From: JABDQW01 sp942492025
Lineage (GTDB): Bacteria > Pseudomonadota > Gammaproteobacteria > SZUA-229
Assembly (NCBI GenBank): GCA_942492025.1
Contig: CALODJ010000008.1
Coordinates: 124,001-188,000 of the forward strand
Reading direction: 5' to 3'
DNA: 64,000 nucleotides
Shown here: piece by piece, positions 17,148-26,203 of the stretch
How positions within the stretch are numbered: the first letter of the stretch is position 1
Layout: every line of letters starts with the position of its first letter
The notes under the pieces: generated by a model
The model's database searches: none
Seen by the model: the letters and a program-made list of their open reading frames with translations, nothing else
What the model was told of the DNA's origin: nothing
Translations under genes and position numbers: made by a program

Positions 17148-18289
17148 TAGATCACCAGGAGTTCGGCACGTAATGCACCCGCTGCTTTCAGGGCTTCGAG
17201 AATGGCGACAAGATCACCCGGTGCTGCACCGACCTCGTTGACGGCACGCACGATATCATTCAGATCAACACCGGGCTCGAATACAAACATATGGCTTTGT
17301 TCCTGCTCTATATCGATTTGCGTATCCTGCACTACCTCCGTCGTCGCACCTTGGGAGAAGGGCGCGAACGGCTGGCTGACCAGCTCATCCTCGGTAATGG
17401 TGACAACCAGGCTGCCGTGCGCAACCGCGGCGGGTGTCACTCGCACCATGTTGCTGATCACCACGGTGCCGGTTCTTGAGTTGATCACGACACGTGCAGA
17501 CGCCTCACCGGGCTGCAACGTCAGGTTTTCCACCATGGATAGAAATTCGATCCGCTGTGTCGTGTCTCGCGGTGACACGACTTCAACAGACACCGGATCC
17601 AGTGCGTTTGCAGTACCCAGACCAAACTGGGCGTTAATCGCTTCGGACATGCGACTTGCGGTGGTAAAGTCGGCAGAATGCAGGTTGAGCGTAAATGTGC
17701 CTTTATTACCGATTGAATTCACGACCGGTCTCTCGACAATCGCACCTCTGGGTATCCTGCCGACACTGGGTATGTTCACCGTGACGCTGGATCCATCAGC
17801 GCCCTCAACACCGAGACCACCGACGACAAGGTCGCCTTGCGCGATCGCATACACCTTGCCATTGATACCTTTCAATGGCGCCATCAACAGGGTGCCACCG
17901 CGTAAACTTTTTGCATTGCCGACGGATGAGACGGTGACATCGATTTTCTGGCCTTTCTTGATGAATGGCGGCAATTGGGCGTGCACCATCACAGCAGCCA
18001 CGTTCTTTGGTTTTATCCTGATACCGTCTGGCACCACAACGCCGAGCTGCGAAAGCATATTCTTCAAACTTTGCTCGGTATAGAACACCTGGTTGACTTT
18101 GTCGCCACTGCCATCCAGGCCGACGACCAGACCGTATCCAACCAGCTGGTTGTCGCGCATACCGGCAACCGAGGCAAGATCCTTGATGCGGTCGGCCTGT
18201 GCAGTCACACTCCACGCCAGCAGGGTGCACATCACCAACAGGTTGCGCAAGAATCTGGAAGGCATGTTCTCAAGCTGTACTTTTTCCAT
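17147..18289 (-). CDS. flgI: FlgI, flagellar P-ring protein
   Basis: About 380 residues after the preferred start. The signal peptide (LLVMCTLLAWSVTAQA) is followed by DRIKDLASVAGMRDNQLVGY, LVVGLDGSGDKVNQVFYTEQ and LNDIVRAVNEVGAAPGDLVA near the C-terminus. It forms the periplasmic P ring around the rod. I prefer the ATG at 18289 because it overlaps the flgH stop as TGATG; an in-frame ATG at 18304 would add five residues. The stop codon TAG coincides with the edge of the family 1b element, and the usual downstream partner flgJ lies beyond that element. Confidence 0.95.
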   Translation of the reverse strand: MEKVQLENMPSRFLRNLLVMCTLLAWSVTAQADRIKDLASVAGMRDNQLVGYGLVVGLDGSGDKVNQVFYTEQSLKNMLSQLGVVVPDGIRIKPKNVAAVMVHAQLPPFIKKGQKIDVTVSSVGNAKSLRGGTLLMAPLKGINGKVYAIAQGDLVVGGLGVEGADGSSVTVNIPSVGRIPRGAIVERPVVNSIGNKGTFTLNLHSADFTTASRMSEAINAQFGLGTANALDPVSVEVVSPRDTTQRIEFLSMVENLTLQPGEASARVVINSRTGTVVISNMVRVTPAAVAHGSLVVTITEDELVSQPFAPFSQGATTEVVQDTQIDIEQEQSHMFVFEPGVDLNDIVRAVNEVGAAPGDLVAILEALKAAGALRAELLVI

Positions 18290-18975
18290 CAGAAAGGCAT
18301 CCACGGGCCGTTTAAGAATCGGGCCAGCCAGCCCATGTTATTGGTTTCGTTCAACACACCTTCACCGCTGTATTGAATCTGCGCGTCGGCAACGCGTGTC
18401 GATGCAATGGTATTGTCGGATCTGATGTCACGAGGGCGTACGATGCCCTTGAGGCGAATGTATTCTTCACCCTGGTTGATGTTGATCCACTTTTCACCCT
18501 GAACGACAAGATTGCCATTGGTGAGCACATCAACGACAGTAACAGTAATACTGCCGGTCAGCGAATTGCTCTGGCTGCTATCGGCCGAGCCATCGAACTC
18601 GTGATCAGACTGCAGGCTGTTGCGGAATATCGGATCACCGTTGTGAGTCGGACTGTTGCCGAAGATAATCGGATTGGCAATTTCGGTGCTTGTCGACTTC
18701 GCCGTGCCGGTATCGGCAGATTTCTCAGCATCGGTCTGTTCCTGCAACACGACGGTGATCATGTCACCAACGCGGCGCGCTTTGATGTCCTCGAATAACA
18801 GCAGTGATGTGCCGGGTTGATAAATAGCATCGACATGTTGATCCGACAACTGGATCTGTCTCGGCATCGCCGGTGCAAACTCGGGATCGCCCCGCTTTGG
18901 CACGGCACAACCCGTGATCGACATCACGGTCAACAGGCAGCATAGCAGTTCGGTCTTATACATTAGCCCACTCAA
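18289..18975 (-). CDS. flgH: FlgH, flagellar L-ring lipoprotein
   Basis: 228 residues. The lipoprotein signal LLTVMSITGC places the lipidated Cys near residue 23. Family motifs include SLLLFEDIKARRVGDMITVV, TVTVVDVLTNGNLVVQGEKW and EEYIRLKGIVRPRDIRSDNT. It builds the outer-membrane L ring. It lies between flgG and flgI and shares one base with the flgI start. The start may be the Met at residue 5, which gives a tighter signal peptide. Confidence 0.95.
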   Translation of the reverse strand: MSGLMYKTELLCCLLTVMSITGCAVPKRGDPEFAPAMPRQIQLSDQHVDAIYQPGTSLLLFEDIKARRVGDMITVVLQEQTDAEKSADTGTAKSTSTEIANPIIFGNSPTHNGDPIFRNSLQSDHEFDGSADSSQSNSLTGSITVTVVDVLTNGNLVVQGEKWININQGEEYIRLKGIVRPRDIRSDNTIASTRVADAQIQYSGEGVLNETNNMGWLARFLNGPWMPF

Positions 18976-18981
18976 TCACTC

Positions 18982-19767
18982 TTATAAATTATTGGTTGCG
19001 TATTGCAACATCTGATCAACGGTCGATATTGCCTTCGAATTCATTTCATAGGCACGCTGCGCCTCGATCATGTTGACCAGCTCCTCAACGGTATTCACGT
19101 TGGAGCCTTCCAGCGAACTCTGCACCAGTGTTCCCAGACCATCGAGTCCCGGTGTGCTTGTTTGTGGTGAACCGCTGGCTGCAGACTCAAGAAACAGGTT
19201 ATTACCGATAGGTTGCAATCCGGTTGGATTGATGAAGTCTGCCAGCTGTATATTGCCCACTTCGGAAGGCGCTGCAGAACCTGGCTCGACCACCGATACG
19301 ACACCGTCCGAGCTGATCGATACACTCAATGTGTTTTCTGGAATCGTGATGCTCGGTTCAATCGGATAGCCCATGGATGTGACCAGCTGTCCGCTCTCAT
19401 CCATCTGTAAGGTACCGTCGCGTGTATATGCCTGGGTGCCATCCGGCAACGTCACCTGAAGCAAACCACGCCCCTGTATGGCGATATCGAGCGGATTACC
19501 GGTCTGGATGATGTTACCCTGAGTAAACAGTTTTTCGGTTGCTACGGTACGCACACCCGTACCCAGATTCAGGCCCGATGGATTCAATGTATCTTCTGAG
19601 GACTGGGCGCCAACCTGAACAACATTCTGATAGATCAGGTCCGCAAACACAGCACGATCCCGCTTGAAACCGGTTGTGCTGGCATTGGCCAGGTTATTCG
19701 AAATAGCGCTCATACGTGCTTGCTGTGCCTCAAGGCCTGTTTTTGCAATCCACAATGCAGTACCCAT
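18982..19767 (-). CDS. flgG: FlgG, distal rod protein
   Basis: 261 residues, the standard FlgG length. The N-terminus reads ALWIAKTGLEAQQARMSAIS, then NNLANASTTGFKRDRAVFAD. The C-terminus has LEGSNVNTVEELVNMIEAQR and AISTVDQMLQYATNNL. It forms the distal rod that passes the P and L rings. It follows flgF by 39 bp and precedes flgH by 6 bp. Confidence 0.97.
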   Translation of the reverse strand: MGTALWIAKTGLEAQQARMSAISNNLANASTTGFKRDRAVFADLIYQNVVQVGAQSSEDTLNPSGLNLGTGVRTVATEKLFTQGNIIQTGNPLDIAIQGRGLLQVTLPDGTQAYTRDGTLQMDESGQLVTSMGYPIEPSITIPENTLSVSISSDGVVSVVEPGSAAPSEVGNIQLADFINPTGLQPIGNNLFLESAASGSPQTSTPGLDGLGTLVQSSLEGSNVNTVEELVNMIEAQRAYEMNSKAISTVDQMLQYATNNL

Positions 19768-19806
19768 GTTTTATCTCTCCTGTCAGGTCAGTAAACCGTA
19801 TGTTTA

Positions 19807-20547
19807 CTAACTCATCTGAATGATCTGTGCTGCAGCCTTATCATTGTCTTCTGCTGCTCTCATTAACTTGATGTGCGCTTCATAGTTGCGCGCGAGTTCA
19901 ATCATTTTCACCATCGAAGCAACCGAATTGACATTGCTTTGCTCGAGTGAACCTGAAATGATGTTCACCTTGGCATCAGGCTTCAATGGCTTGCCGTTTT
20001 CATGGTGCATCAGGCCATCCATTCCCTTTTGCAATTGATCCAGAGATGGATTGACCAGTTTGATGCGATCCAGCACGACCATGGTTTCTGGTGTATCACC
20101 CAAAGGCTGAATAGACACAGTACCGTCAGCACCAAAATTTAACTTTGCGTGCTGGGGTATGCTGATGGGTCCCTTATTGCCCAGCACCACATGACCGGCG
20201 CTGTTCTTCAAACGTCCCAGCGTGTCGATATGAAAATCACCGGCACGGGTATAGGCTTCGCTACCATCAGGTGCCTGAACCGCAAACCAGCCATCGCCGT
20301 TGATCGCCATATCGAGTTCGCGCCCGGTGCTAATGATGCTGCCTTTGTTCAAATCAGCACCGCTTTCCTGCGCCGTCGCGTACACGCGGCTGGGATGGCC
20401 CGGGCCATAGACCTGCTGGCTCAGGCTTGTCTGAAAATCGGCCCTGAACCCGGTCGTCCCCGCATTGGCAAGATTATTGGAATTGACAGCCTGTGCCGAC
20501 ATCGCCTCTTTGGCACCCGACATGGCTACAAAAATCATCCGATCCAT
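19807..20547 (-). CDS. flgF: FlgF, proximal rod protein
   Basis: 246 residues. The N-terminus DRMIFVAMSGAKEAMSAQAV, with NSNNLANAGTTGFRADFQTS, and the C-terminal LEQSNVNSVASMVKMIELAR identify FlgF. It is an axial protein of the proximal rod exported by the flagellar apparatus. It lies between flgE and flgG with short gaps, in one operon. Confidence 0.96.
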   Translation of the reverse strand: MDRMIFVAMSGAKEAMSAQAVNSNNLANAGTTGFRADFQTSLSQQVYGPGHPSRVYATAQESGADLNKGSIISTGRELDMAINGDGWFAVQAPDGSEAYTRAGDFHIDTLGRLKNSAGHVVLGNKGPISIPQHAKLNFGADGTVSIQPLGDTPETMVVLDRIKLVNPSLDQLQKGMDGLMHHENGKPLKPDAKVNIISGSLEQSNVNSVASMVKMIELARNYEAHIKLMRAAEDNDKAAAQIIQMS

Positions 20548-20577
20548 TGTTATTCAGCCCCCTGGTGTGCTACCCGG

Positions 20578-21798
20578 CTATCGAAGGTTGATGATGGTCT
20601 GGGTGACTGTGTCTTCAGCCTGAATCGTCTGTGCATTTGCCTGGAAATTGCGCTGTGCCTCGATCATGCGCACTAGCTGTTCGGTCAGGTCCACATTGGA
20701 ATCTTCCAGCGCATTGGACTGGATCAGGCCCAGACCTGCAGTACCCGGCTCACTGACGACGGGGGCGCCCGATGAGAAGGTCTCGGCCCAGGCGGTGTCA
20801 CCCAGGGGTTGCAGACCCTGGGTATTGGCAAAATTGGCCAGCACGATCTGACCCCTTGCCTGTGATTGACCGTTGCTGTAACGCGCAAAAATAATACCTT
20901 CCTTATCGATATCAACGCCCAGCAGCTGACCCGAGGTGTAACCGTCCTGACTCAGACTGTTCACCGCAAAATTACTGCCGTATTGCGTGCTTGCAGACAG
21001 ATCCATATCAAAGCTCTGGGGGATCGTCGCACCACCGGCCGGATTGAAGGTTATCGGTATTGTTGCCGGTGCATTATAGGAACCGTCGGTGTTGAAGCTG
21101 ACCGCGGTGGTATCGACCAGCGTACCGTCAATCATGGTACGGACATTCCATTCGTTCGGGTTGGTCACAGGGTCCAGTTTGCTGAAATACAGCGCAACCG
21201 TATGATCATTGCCCAGGGTGTCATAAATCGTCGTCGTCGTGGAGGAGTTGTAACCAACAGTATCCGGAACACCGCCAATCAGGGCCCAGCTCGAATCCGT
21301 TTCGAGTTCGCGGGCATCGAAATTGATATTGGCTGACAGCCCTGATGTCGGATTGGGCGAAACATAGTCCGTGTCCAGCTGCAGCGGCCCGATAGCTCCG
21401 GTAATGGCACCGTTGCTGTCAGCACTTCTCGCCATCAGCGTCGCACCCTCGTTATTGACCACATACCCGTTCAGATCAAGACTGAAGTTACCCGCGCGCG
21501 AATATATCATGGCACCGCTCGAATCCAGCTGAAAGAAGCCGGAACCACTGATAGCCAGATCCAGCGAGTTGTTGGTGAAGGAAATGTTGCCCTGGGCAAA
21601 CTGCTGGGCCGCATTTTGCAGGCGTACTCCTGATCCAATCGTTGTGTCCGAGGCACCGAGCAGAGATGCATACACATCAGCAAATTCTGCGCGTGACGAT
21701 TTAAAACCCGTGGTAGCCGAATTGGCTATGTTGTTTCCGATAATGCCCAGGTCGGCAGATGCTGCCTGGATTCCGCTTAGTGCTGTATTGAATGACAT
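20578..21798 (-). CDS. flgE: FlgE, flagellar hook protein
   Basis: 406 residues. The N-terminus SFNTALSGIQAASADLGIIG with NNIANSATTGFKSSRAEFAD, and the C-terminal LEDSNVDLTEQLVRMIEAQR and FQANAQTIQAEDTVTQTIIN, are typical of hook protein. The centre is of medium size. Hook assembly needs FlgD (next gene upstream) and length control by FliK, which is broken in this window (28556-29796). Confidence 0.96.
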   Translation of the reverse strand: MSFNTALSGIQAASADLGIIGNNIANSATTGFKSSRAEFADVYASLLGASDTTIGSGVRLQNAAQQFAQGNISFTNNSLDLAISGSGFFQLDSSGAMIYSRAGNFSLDLNGYVVNNEGATLMARSADSNGAITGAIGPLQLDTDYVSPNPTSGLSANINFDARELETDSSWALIGGVPDTVGYNSSTTTTIYDTLGNDHTVALYFSKLDPVTNPNEWNVRTMIDGTLVDTTAVSFNTDGSYNAPATIPITFNPAGGATIPQSFDMDLSASTQYGSNFAVNSLSQDGYTSGQLLGVDIDKEGIIFARYSNGQSQARGQIVLANFANTQGLQPLGDTAWAETFSSGAPVVSEPGTAGLGLIQSNALEDSNVDLTEQLVRMIEAQRNFQANAQTIQAEDTVTQTIINLR

Positions 21799-21819
21799 GA
21801 TTATCTCCTGCTATTCGGC

Positions 21820-22503
21820 TTATTTGATTTGCTTTACGAAACTCAATGGCATGGAATCTCCGCTGGCAAGATTCAGCATCGTCCCGGTGCCATCCTGATT
21901 TAATGTGATACTTTCAACGCGTGTTTCAATTTCAACCTCAACAGCCTGAAGATCGCCATCGATCAACGCTTCGGCAATGACCGTGTATTGCCCCGGAAGA
22001 ACCGGACCGCCATCATCGGCAAACCCGTCCCATTGAAACTTGACCGGGCCCTGCTCATGACCGCCCATCGATAACTGCCGGACCTCAACACCATAGGCGT
22101 TGACGATTCTCAGATTAAGTTCGGTGGACTGCCGCGGAAGATCAATCAGGCCACTAATCGCACCGCCAGTGGTCAAGTGCCCCTGGCCACCAGGCACGAG
22201 TACATTTCTACCTACCAGGCTGGCTGCCTGTAAAGATTGCTCGGATGAAAGCCTGCTTGCCAGTGAATCAAACGAAGTTTTTAATTCCTGAATACCGTTG
22301 ACTGTTGAGAACTGCGCCAGCTGGTTCATGAACTGACTGGGATCGAGAGGCTTGGTCGGATCCTGGTTCTTGATCTGTGCGACCAGTAGCTCGATAAAGT
22401 CTGCCTGTCCCAGCGCCTTGGCCGACTGCCCGACCGCTGCCGATGTATCAATAATTCTCTGGCTGCTTGCCGATAGCTTGCTGTCTAAACTGAGCTGGTC
22501 CAT
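21820..22503 (-). CDS. flgD: FlgD, hook-assembly scaffold
   Basis: 227 residues. The conserved N-terminal part reads LGQADFIELLVAQIKNQDPT, KPLDPSQFMNQLAQFSTVNG, then a C-terminal Ig/tudor-like region with VKFQWDGFADDGGPVLPGQY. FlgD caps the growing hook and is then lost. It is placed between flgC and flgE as in most gammaproteobacteria. Confidence 0.96.
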   Translation of the reverse strand: MDQLSLDSKLSASSQRIIDTSAAVGQSAKALGQADFIELLVAQIKNQDPTKPLDPSQFMNQLAQFSTVNGIQELKTSFDSLASRLSSEQSLQAASLVGRNVLVPGGQGHLTTGGAISGLIDLPRQSTELNLRIVNAYGVEVRQLSMGGHEQGPVKFQWDGFADDGGPVLPGQYTVIAEALIDGDLQAVEVEIETRVESITLNQDGTGTMLNLASGDSMPLSFVKQIK

Positions 22504-22537
22504 GATCTAACCTTTATATTTTTCAATACTTGAATGT

Positions 22538-22951
22538 TTAGCGACCCATATTCAGCGTCTTCAATAGCAGCTGCTTCGATGTATTGAATACCTCAACACT
22601 GTTTTGATAAGAGCGGGAAGCTGCCATCATGTTTGTCATTTCTTCTATCGAGTTGACGTTTGATCGGTATATATAACCTTCTTCGTTAGCCTGCGGATGA
22701 TCAGGCTGATATTCCTGGCGAGCAGGTGCCTGGCTTTCGACAATGCCGGCGGTTCTTACCGGTATTGATGACTGCTCATCTCCCAGTGCCTGCAGTACAG
22801 CAGCGAACACCGGCTGCCTGGAACGATAAATACCCTTTTCCGTCGTGCTCACAGTGTCAGCATTGGCCAGGTTGCTTGCGACGGTATTGAGGCGCACGGA
22901 TTGTGCACTCATGGATGATCCTGCAACATTGAAAACGTTATAGAGACCCAT
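22538..22951 (-). CDS. flgC: FlgC, proximal rod protein
   Basis: 137 residues, standard size. Motifs: YNVFNVAGSSMSAQSVRLNT, VASNLANADTVSTTEKGIYR, and the C-terminal VNSIEEMTNMMAASRSYQNS. It is an axial component of the proximal rod, and its start lies 2 bp after the flgB stop. Confidence 0.96.
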   Translation of the reverse strand: MGLYNVFNVAGSSMSAQSVRLNTVASNLANADTVSTTEKGIYRSRQPVFAAVLQALGDEQSSIPVRTAGIVESQAPARQEYQPDHPQANEEGYIYRSNVNSIEEMTNMMAASRSYQNSVEVFNTSKQLLLKTLNMGR

Positions 22952-22953
22952 TC

Positions 22954-23349
22954 TTATTCTCCTTTCAGTGCGGCGATAAGGCCCTTAAATTTCCTGTCAA
23001 GAAATGTAAGACTGGCCTGGTATCGCAGTGCGTTTTCCGCAAATGCGCTCTTCTCGAGCTGAGAATCCACGGTATTACCATCGAGTGAAGACTGGTTAGG
23101 TACACGATAGAGCACGTCCATACCTGCCAAGTGCGAAGGCAGCTGGATATGGTTCTTGTGGGTAAGCTTCAGCCCTTGACCGGCTTGCGCCTGGACATTC
23201 GCAAATGCGGTTTTGAAATCAATGTCCCTGGCTTTGTAGCCGGGTGTATCACCGTTTGCTATATTGGATGCCAGTAACTCTGCACGGCGTGATCTCACCA
23301 GCAGGGCTTTGTCATGATTCCCGAGCGCGGAATCAAATGATATCGGCAT
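22954..23349 (-). CDS. flgB: FlgB, proximal rod protein
   Basis: 131 residues. Motifs: RSRRAELLASNIANGDTPGY, KARDIDFKTAFANV, and the C-terminal ALRYQASLTFLDRKFKGLIA. It is the first gene of the flgBCDEFGHI operon and has a strong sigma-54 promoter just upstream. Confidence 0.96.
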   Translation of the reverse strand: MPISFDSALGNHDKALLVRSRRAELLASNIANGDTPGYKARDIDFKTAFANVQAQAGQGLKLTHKNHIQLPSHLAGMDVLYRVPNQSSLDGNTVDSQLEKSAFAENALRYQASLTFLDRKFKGLIAALKGE

Positions 23350-23385
23350 GTTTCACTCCAACTTTAATTTCCTTGCATTATCTTG

Positions 23386-23401
23386 AGCAATCGCCATGCC
23401 A
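23386..23401 (-). promoter_or_regulatory. Sigma-54 promoter of flgBCDEFGHI
   Basis: The minus-strand sequence TGGCATGGCGATTGCT has GG and GC exactly 10 bases apart and TTGC at -12. It lies 37-52 bp upstream of the flgB ATG. Flagellar rod/hook operons of this lineage are typically class III and depend on the FlrC-type activator. Confidence 0.82.
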
Positions 23402-23676
23402 ACTTACGACGGATATGGGTCCGCGGCTAAAATCAAAGCCGAATGACGGCAAAACTGCCTCCTGATGCCGTTCAGCTGGTATTTACCGGCACATGTACGG
23501 TATTTACAGGCAGTGAATCTGGAAGTGAATTCAGCCTGCACAGGCCGAAAAGCGGCAAACACTTTCCCCCTTGCGGCAAAAAGATGTCAGACAGACAAGC
23601 GATGTTGCCGGTCAGGATGGGTCTTCGGGATAGATATCGGCAAACAACAGCGAAACTTGAGTCAATCAAAGTACTA

Positions 23677-23986
23677 GCCCGCATTTCTCGCCAGGATCAC
23701 GGGAGCAGGCGCAGGATTCGTGTTCGTAAGCGCCGCTCTGGAGCGAAAAGCGTAGCAACAGCTTGGGCTAAGCGGCCGTAGGGTGCGCCGTGCGCACCGA
23801 AACAGCCCAGCACACTGGAGGATTCACGGTGCGCACAGCGCACCCTACGATCTCATGCAAAAGAAGACCCGCCTGAACCATGATAGGCATGTATGAATAA
23901 CACACTGTATTTTTGATCATCCGAGCTTTGCTCAAGAGAACCAATGCCTTATCAGTATTCTACGCCGCCTGGTGAGAAATGCGGGC
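23677..23986. repeat. Family 1a inverted-repeat element, copy B (interrupted)
   Basis: The ends are GCCCGCATTTCTCGCCAGG and CCTGGTGAGAAATGCGGGC, flanked by TA on both sides. The sequence follows the 243-bp copies up to the central AGCGAAAAGCGTAGCAACAG and resumes near GAAGACCCGCCTGAACCATG. Between these lies a 71-bp palindromic core of the family 2 type (23778-23848). The interior is therefore replaced or interrupted and the total length rises to 310 bp. Confidence 0.85.
23778..23848. repeat. Family 2 type palindromic core nested inside family 1a copy B
   Basis: Arms GTAGGGTGCGCCGTGCGCAC and GTGCGCACAGCGCACCCTAC can pair over about 20 bases with one mismatch and a short spacer between them. 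The same arms form the centre of the family 2 repeats at 5779, 24247, 52310 and 57970, so the core can exist apart from family 2 flanks. Confidence 0.8.
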
Positions 23987-24246
23987 TAGTGAGCAGTGAT
24001 CACCAGGATGTGATCAAACCTGGGCAGAATGGCCAGAGTGTGATGATCCAACGCAAAGACCCTATCGACAGGATACAGATAGCAACTCTCGCAAAGACGG
24101 TAAATAATACAGTCATATAAAGGAACTGCTCTTTGCACATATTGAAGGGCAAACTGGAGTGAGGCGATTGCTTCGTACCTCGCAAAGACTGTATTTTAAC
24201 AGGCATTCCGAGCGGCGACAGCGGCGTGGCAATCTTCAGCTGCAGG

Positions 24247-24500
24247 GACTCCGATCTGATCTTACAGATCGTGAGAAAGACTCGGATGTTAACTGACAAC
24301 TGAATGGACCGATCGCAGGGTGCGCCGTGCGCACCGCGAAAATCAAATGTGTTGCCCTGTCTCTGTGCGCATGGCGCACCCTACAGTCATTGTTTCATTA
24401 TTACAACAATGTGATAGTGTTTTTGACTGCATCGGCAGTGTCAAGCCTAATCGAGAGAAATTGACAGTACTATGTTAACACATTATCAGTCAAATCATGA
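24247..24500 (+). repeat. Family 2 dispersed repeat, copy b
   Basis: Same order as copy a: GATCTGATCTTACAGATCGTG, then GTTAACTGACAACTGAATGG and ACCGATCGCAGGGTGCGCC, the palindromic core, then AGTCATTGTTTCATTATTAC and TTTTGACTGCATCGGCAGTG. The left and right edges are more decayed than in other copies. Just before it (about 24175-24235) is a sequence with GCATTCCGAGCGGCGACAGC and GGCAATCT, resembling another common intergenic repeat type. Confidence 0.75.
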
Positions 24501-24529
24501 CTGATCGCTTACATCCGATCTTCTGAATT

Positions 24530-25042
24530 TCAAGCCTTGGTGAGTGAATGCGTTTCGCCAGAGATTATCTTGTAGCCTGTTTGATCATAGAGCTCAGGCC
24601 TTGAGCTGAGATTAGGTGAAATGCCATGAAGTATTTCAAGCGCGTGACGAGACTGGCGCGATACCAGTTCAACAATGCTGCCATTAATGCGATTCATTTC
24701 CTGGCATTTTTCCGCAAGCAATACGAGCTCATTCCAAAGAGCGGAAAGATGATGGTCAGTACTCGACGCATGCACAGCTTCATTGAGCTGTTCTTCGGTG
24801 GTCGTATTCATGGATACGAGCATCGTTTCACGCTGCTGGCCAATGTGCTCCAATTCGCGAATGGTTGCCTGTTTCTTTCGTACGACGTCTTCAAGGGTAG
24901 CCGTATGCTGTTCTGCGAGCGCGGCATACTCTTCTTCCAGTGAGTGCATCAGATTCTGCAAGTGGTTAATCTCGCGTTGCAGCAATAGCACAAGTTCCTG
25001 CTGCTTCACATCTGTATTGTTCTCTACTGCTCGCATTTCCAT
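24530..25042 (-). CDS. flgN: FlgN-like export chaperone
   Basis: 170-residue, almost wholly helical protein placed after flgM, where FlgN normally lies. The pattern LVLLLQREINHLQNLMHSLE, with VVRKKQATIRELEHIGQQRE, is that of FlgN: Leu-rich first helix, then KK/KQ..L...L. In the family it chaperones FlgK and FlgL. The last 25 residues look disordered. No family member is highly conserved, so the call rests on pattern plus context. Confidence 0.82.
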   Translation of the reverse strand: MEMRAVENNTDVKQQELVLLLQREINHLQNLMHSLEEEYAALAEQHTATLEDVVRKKQATIRELEHIGQQRETMLVSMNTTTEEQLNEAVHASSTDHHLSALWNELVLLAEKCQEMNRINGSIVELVSRQSRHALEILHGISPNLSSRPELYDQTGYKIISGETHSLTKA

Positions 25043-25046
25043 TGGA

Positions 25047-25364
25047 TTAACCTTTCGGTTTTAGTATGCTCTCGAACTGCATTAGCTTTTCAGCGACTCT
25101 TGCCGGGCTTACCTCATAGCTACCCTCCTTTATCGCCTGCTTCACCTGCTCTACTCTCTGGGAGTCCACGACGGGTGTGGATACAACATGGTTGCCAAGC
25201 TTTTCGAGCTGCACCGCATTATCGGAGATGCTGACGGTATCGGCCGTTGCCGATTTTCCGGTGTCCTGCTGTGTGGACGGCTGGTCTACCGTCGGCTTGA
25301 TCTTGGGATCATCGGCTGCAGTCGGCACCTTGGAAGGTGGTATCCCATTGATATCTATAGACAT
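25047..25364 (-). CDS. flgM: FlgM, anti-sigma-28 factor
   Basis: 105 residues. The N-terminal half is disordered and polar. The C-terminal sigma-binding region reads VDSQRVEQVKQAIKEGSYEV, SPARVAEKLMQFESIL, the family signature. FlgM holds FliA inactive until it is exported through the completed hook. It has its own sigma-28 promoter (25406-25432), giving the expected feedback loop, and is followed by flgN after 4 bp. Confidence 0.95.
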   Translation of the reverse strand: MSIDINGIPPSKVPTAADDPKIKPTVDQPSTQQDTGKSATADTVSISDNAVQLEKLGNHVVSTPVVDSQRVEQVKQAIKEGSYEVSPARVAEKLMQFESILKPKG

Positions 25365-25405
25365 AGTCTGACTTTCCTCATTTTATATATTACTTTCTAA
25401 TGTTG

Positions 25406-25432
25406 TTATCGTCATATGATACGAATACTTTA
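25406..25432 (-). promoter_or_regulatory. Sigma-28 (FliA) promoter of flgM-flgN
   Basis: The minus strand reads TAAAGTAT, an 11-base spacer, then GACGATAA, against TAAAGTTT-N11-GCCGATAA. It lies 42-68 bp upstream of the flgM start. The first bases of the -35 lie just outside the flgA stop codon. Confidence 0.82.
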
Positions 25433-25437
25433 GCGTT

Positions 25438-26142
25438 TTATAGATCTACCCTGACGTCGCCCGCGGGTGTTACTGTTCCCTCAACTTTTTTCTTTGACTT
25501 CAAATTGAGCACCTTGATCCTGTCACCAATGGCACCGTGTGCCAGTGCCTTGCCTGCCATTTGCACCTCCATACGCCCTGCCCTGGCAATTATGGAGACC
25601 CGTTGGCCGCGTTTGATGATTTTTGGCTTTCTAATCATGTTTGTGGTCAACGGTGCTCCGCTGGAAAGGTGGCGTTTGAGTTCCATGCCAATACCGTATG
25701 TCAGATCGTCAATATAGCCGGCGGGTAATTTTGATTGATCATATTTAACGATTTTTAGATCGCCTGTTGTCAGTATTTTACCGCGGGGTAGTGATTCTGC
25801 AGTTACGATAATGTTTTTATAGATCGTGACAGTGATTGGTACGTGCAGCGACCAGGGCTTCTCATCGGTACATCGAACGCCGACGGTAAACCTGCCGATA
25901 TCACGACTGCCCTGTGGAAGATAGACTTCGAGAGGTATACTGCACTGACTCAATCTGAGCCGTGAATCCAGCGCGCCGATTTTGATCTCAGCTGGCTTAT
26001 TGTAAGCCGCATTGATGTGTTCCATGACGAATTGCTGTGCGGCATCATGAATGCTGCTGATGCTCTGAATGCCCACCGCCTTAGCACTGGTAGCAACTAA
26101 TACCAGACTTGTGAAAAAAATGATTTTCAGGTGTTTTTGCAT
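25438..26142 (-). CDS. flgA: FlgA, P-ring assembly chaperone
   Basis: 234 residues with a Sec signal peptide (LKIIFFTSLVLVATSAKA). The C-terminal SAF domain contains PRGKILTTGDLKIVKYDQSK, GMELKRHLSSGAPLTTNMI and IKRGQRVSIIARAGRMEVQM. It acts in the periplasm to assist FlgI polymerisation. A textbook sigma-54 promoter lies about 62-77 bp upstream. flgM follows under its own sigma-28 promoter. Confidence 0.95.
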   Translation of the reverse strand: MQKHLKIIFFTSLVLVATSAKAVGIQSISSIHDAAQQFVMEHINAAYNKPAEIKIGALDSRLRLSQCSIPLEVYLPQGSRDIGRFTVGVRCTDEKPWSLHVPITVTIYKNIIVTAESLPRGKILTTGDLKIVKYDQSKLPAGYIDDLTYGIGMELKRHLSSGAPLTTNMIRKPKIIKRGQRVSIIARAGRMEVQMAGKALAHGAIGDRIKVLNLKSKKKVEGTVTPAGDVRVDL

Positions 26143-26203
26143 CGTTTATATCAGCTAATGACGACGAAATTCCGTCTTAAGTTCGAGTCTATGGAACTAT
26201 TCA

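Noticed and set aside
17202..18083. 293-codon plus-strand frame opposite flgI
   Set aside because: Antisense shadow of flgI with no recognisable domain or ribosome site.
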